From Stenotrophomonas sp. ASS1 (GTDB taxonomy: Bacteria; Pseudomonadota; Gammaproteobacteria; Xanthomonadales; Xanthomonadaceae), in the NCBI RefSeq assembly GCF_004346925.1, contig NZ_CP031167.1, forward strand, positions 2,872,001-2,936,000: 64,000 nt of DNA, in the 5' to 3' direction. The notes beneath the pieces were generated by a model that saw only the letters and a program-made list of their open reading frames with translations, was not told where the DNA came from and did not search any database. Both the position numbers and the translations under genes were made by a program. Of the stretch, positions 63,734 to 64,000 are shown one piece after another; the stretch's first letter is position 1; the number at the start of each line of letters is the position of its first letter.

Positions 63734-64000
63734 TCAGCGCGCGCGCTGCCGCCACTGCTCGCGCGACTGGCCCCAGATCTGCATCGGCTTGTCGTTGTAC
63801 GGCGCTGGCAACTCCCCCATGCGCAGCAGGGTGCTGCCGAGCTTGCGCGCCACGGCCCGCGAGTTGTCGTTGTTCTCGGCAATGGTGTGGATCACTTCGT
63901 CCCAACCCAGCGTGTCGAACGCCCAATCGATTGCTGCGACCGCCGCTTCCGGCGCATAGCCCCGGCCCCAGCTGGCATGACGGATGCCCCAGCCGACCTC
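63734..64000 (-). CDS. GNAT-family N-acetyltransferase (partial, C-terminal part)
   Basis: The last 88 codons of a gene that enters the window from the right. It carries the RimJ/RimL-like acetyl-CoA segment WGRGYAPEAAVAAIDWAF and IAENNDNSRAVARKLG, then a typical tail. The start lies outside the window. Substrate unknown. Confidence 0.85.
   Translation of the reverse strand, partial: EVGWGIRHASWGRGYAPEAAVAAIDWAFDTLGWDEVIHTIAENNDNSRAVARKLGSTLLRMGELPAPYNDKPMQIWGQSREQWRQRAR

Overview
The window looks like chromosome from the Stenotrophomonas maltophilia complex (Xanthomonadaceae). The DNA is GC-rich, every housekeeping protein is of gammaproteobacterial/xanthomonad type, and the intergenic gaps carry many short GTAG-headed hairpins of the SMAG (S. 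maltophilia GTAG) repeat type, often as inverted pairs at gene ends. I see no rRNA, tRNA, CRISPR array, prophage or conjugative module. This is mostly core genome with two intact IS3-family insertion sequences.

Layout. 0.1-6.5 kb (+): kynureninase and kynurenine monooxygenase, then exonuclease I, a DUF2461 protein, an aldo/keto reductase and a DUF2939 protein, several joined by 1-4 nt stop/start overlaps. 6.6-13.6 kb (-): a 5'-nucleotidase, NAD kinase and the 180-kDa-class NAD-glutamate dehydrogenase. 13.8-18.9 kb (+): a TetR regulator, membrane fusion lipoprotein and RND pump operon with no outer-membrane channel, followed by IS no. 1 (19004-20342). 20.4-22.0 kb (-): a small membrane protein and an acyl-CoA dehydrogenase. 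22.1-26.9 kb (+): an ArsR-HTH/methyltransferase fusion regulator with a 28-bp operator-like palindrome at its start, then methionine synthase encoded as two proteins. 27.0-33.2 kb (-): a remnant of a transporter gene, an acyltransferase/SGNH protein, DUF2058, SlyX, UDP-glucose dehydrogenase, FKBP and glutathione peroxidase.

33.5-38.2 kb (+): a YtrA-type GntR operon comprising a small secreted protein, GntR, ABC ATPase, ABC permease, a GSGD-repeat beta-solenoid protein and two DUF2884-like lipoproteins, with a palindromic operator over its promoter. This is the most system-like accessory module in the window. 38.3-41.4 kb: fumarase C (-) and adenylosuccinate lyase (+). 41.4-43.3 kb: two inverted copies of a roughly 100-bp nested palindrome, the second interrupted by IS no. 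2 (41816-43243). 43.5-51.5 kb (+): ribosomal oxygenase RoxA, a GNAT protein and the complete 2-oxoglutarate dehydrogenase operon sucA-sucB-lpdA. 51.7-64.0 kb (-): two coupled small envelope proteins, a PhoD phosphatase plus TonB-dependent receptor operon behind a Pho-box-like promoter, DnaB helicase, an FMN reductase, asparagine synthase, a 2-oxo acid dehydrogenase E1 alpha-beta fusion, a GST and the end of a GNAT acetyltransferase.

All functional calls come from reading motifs and family resemblance by eye; no database search was run.
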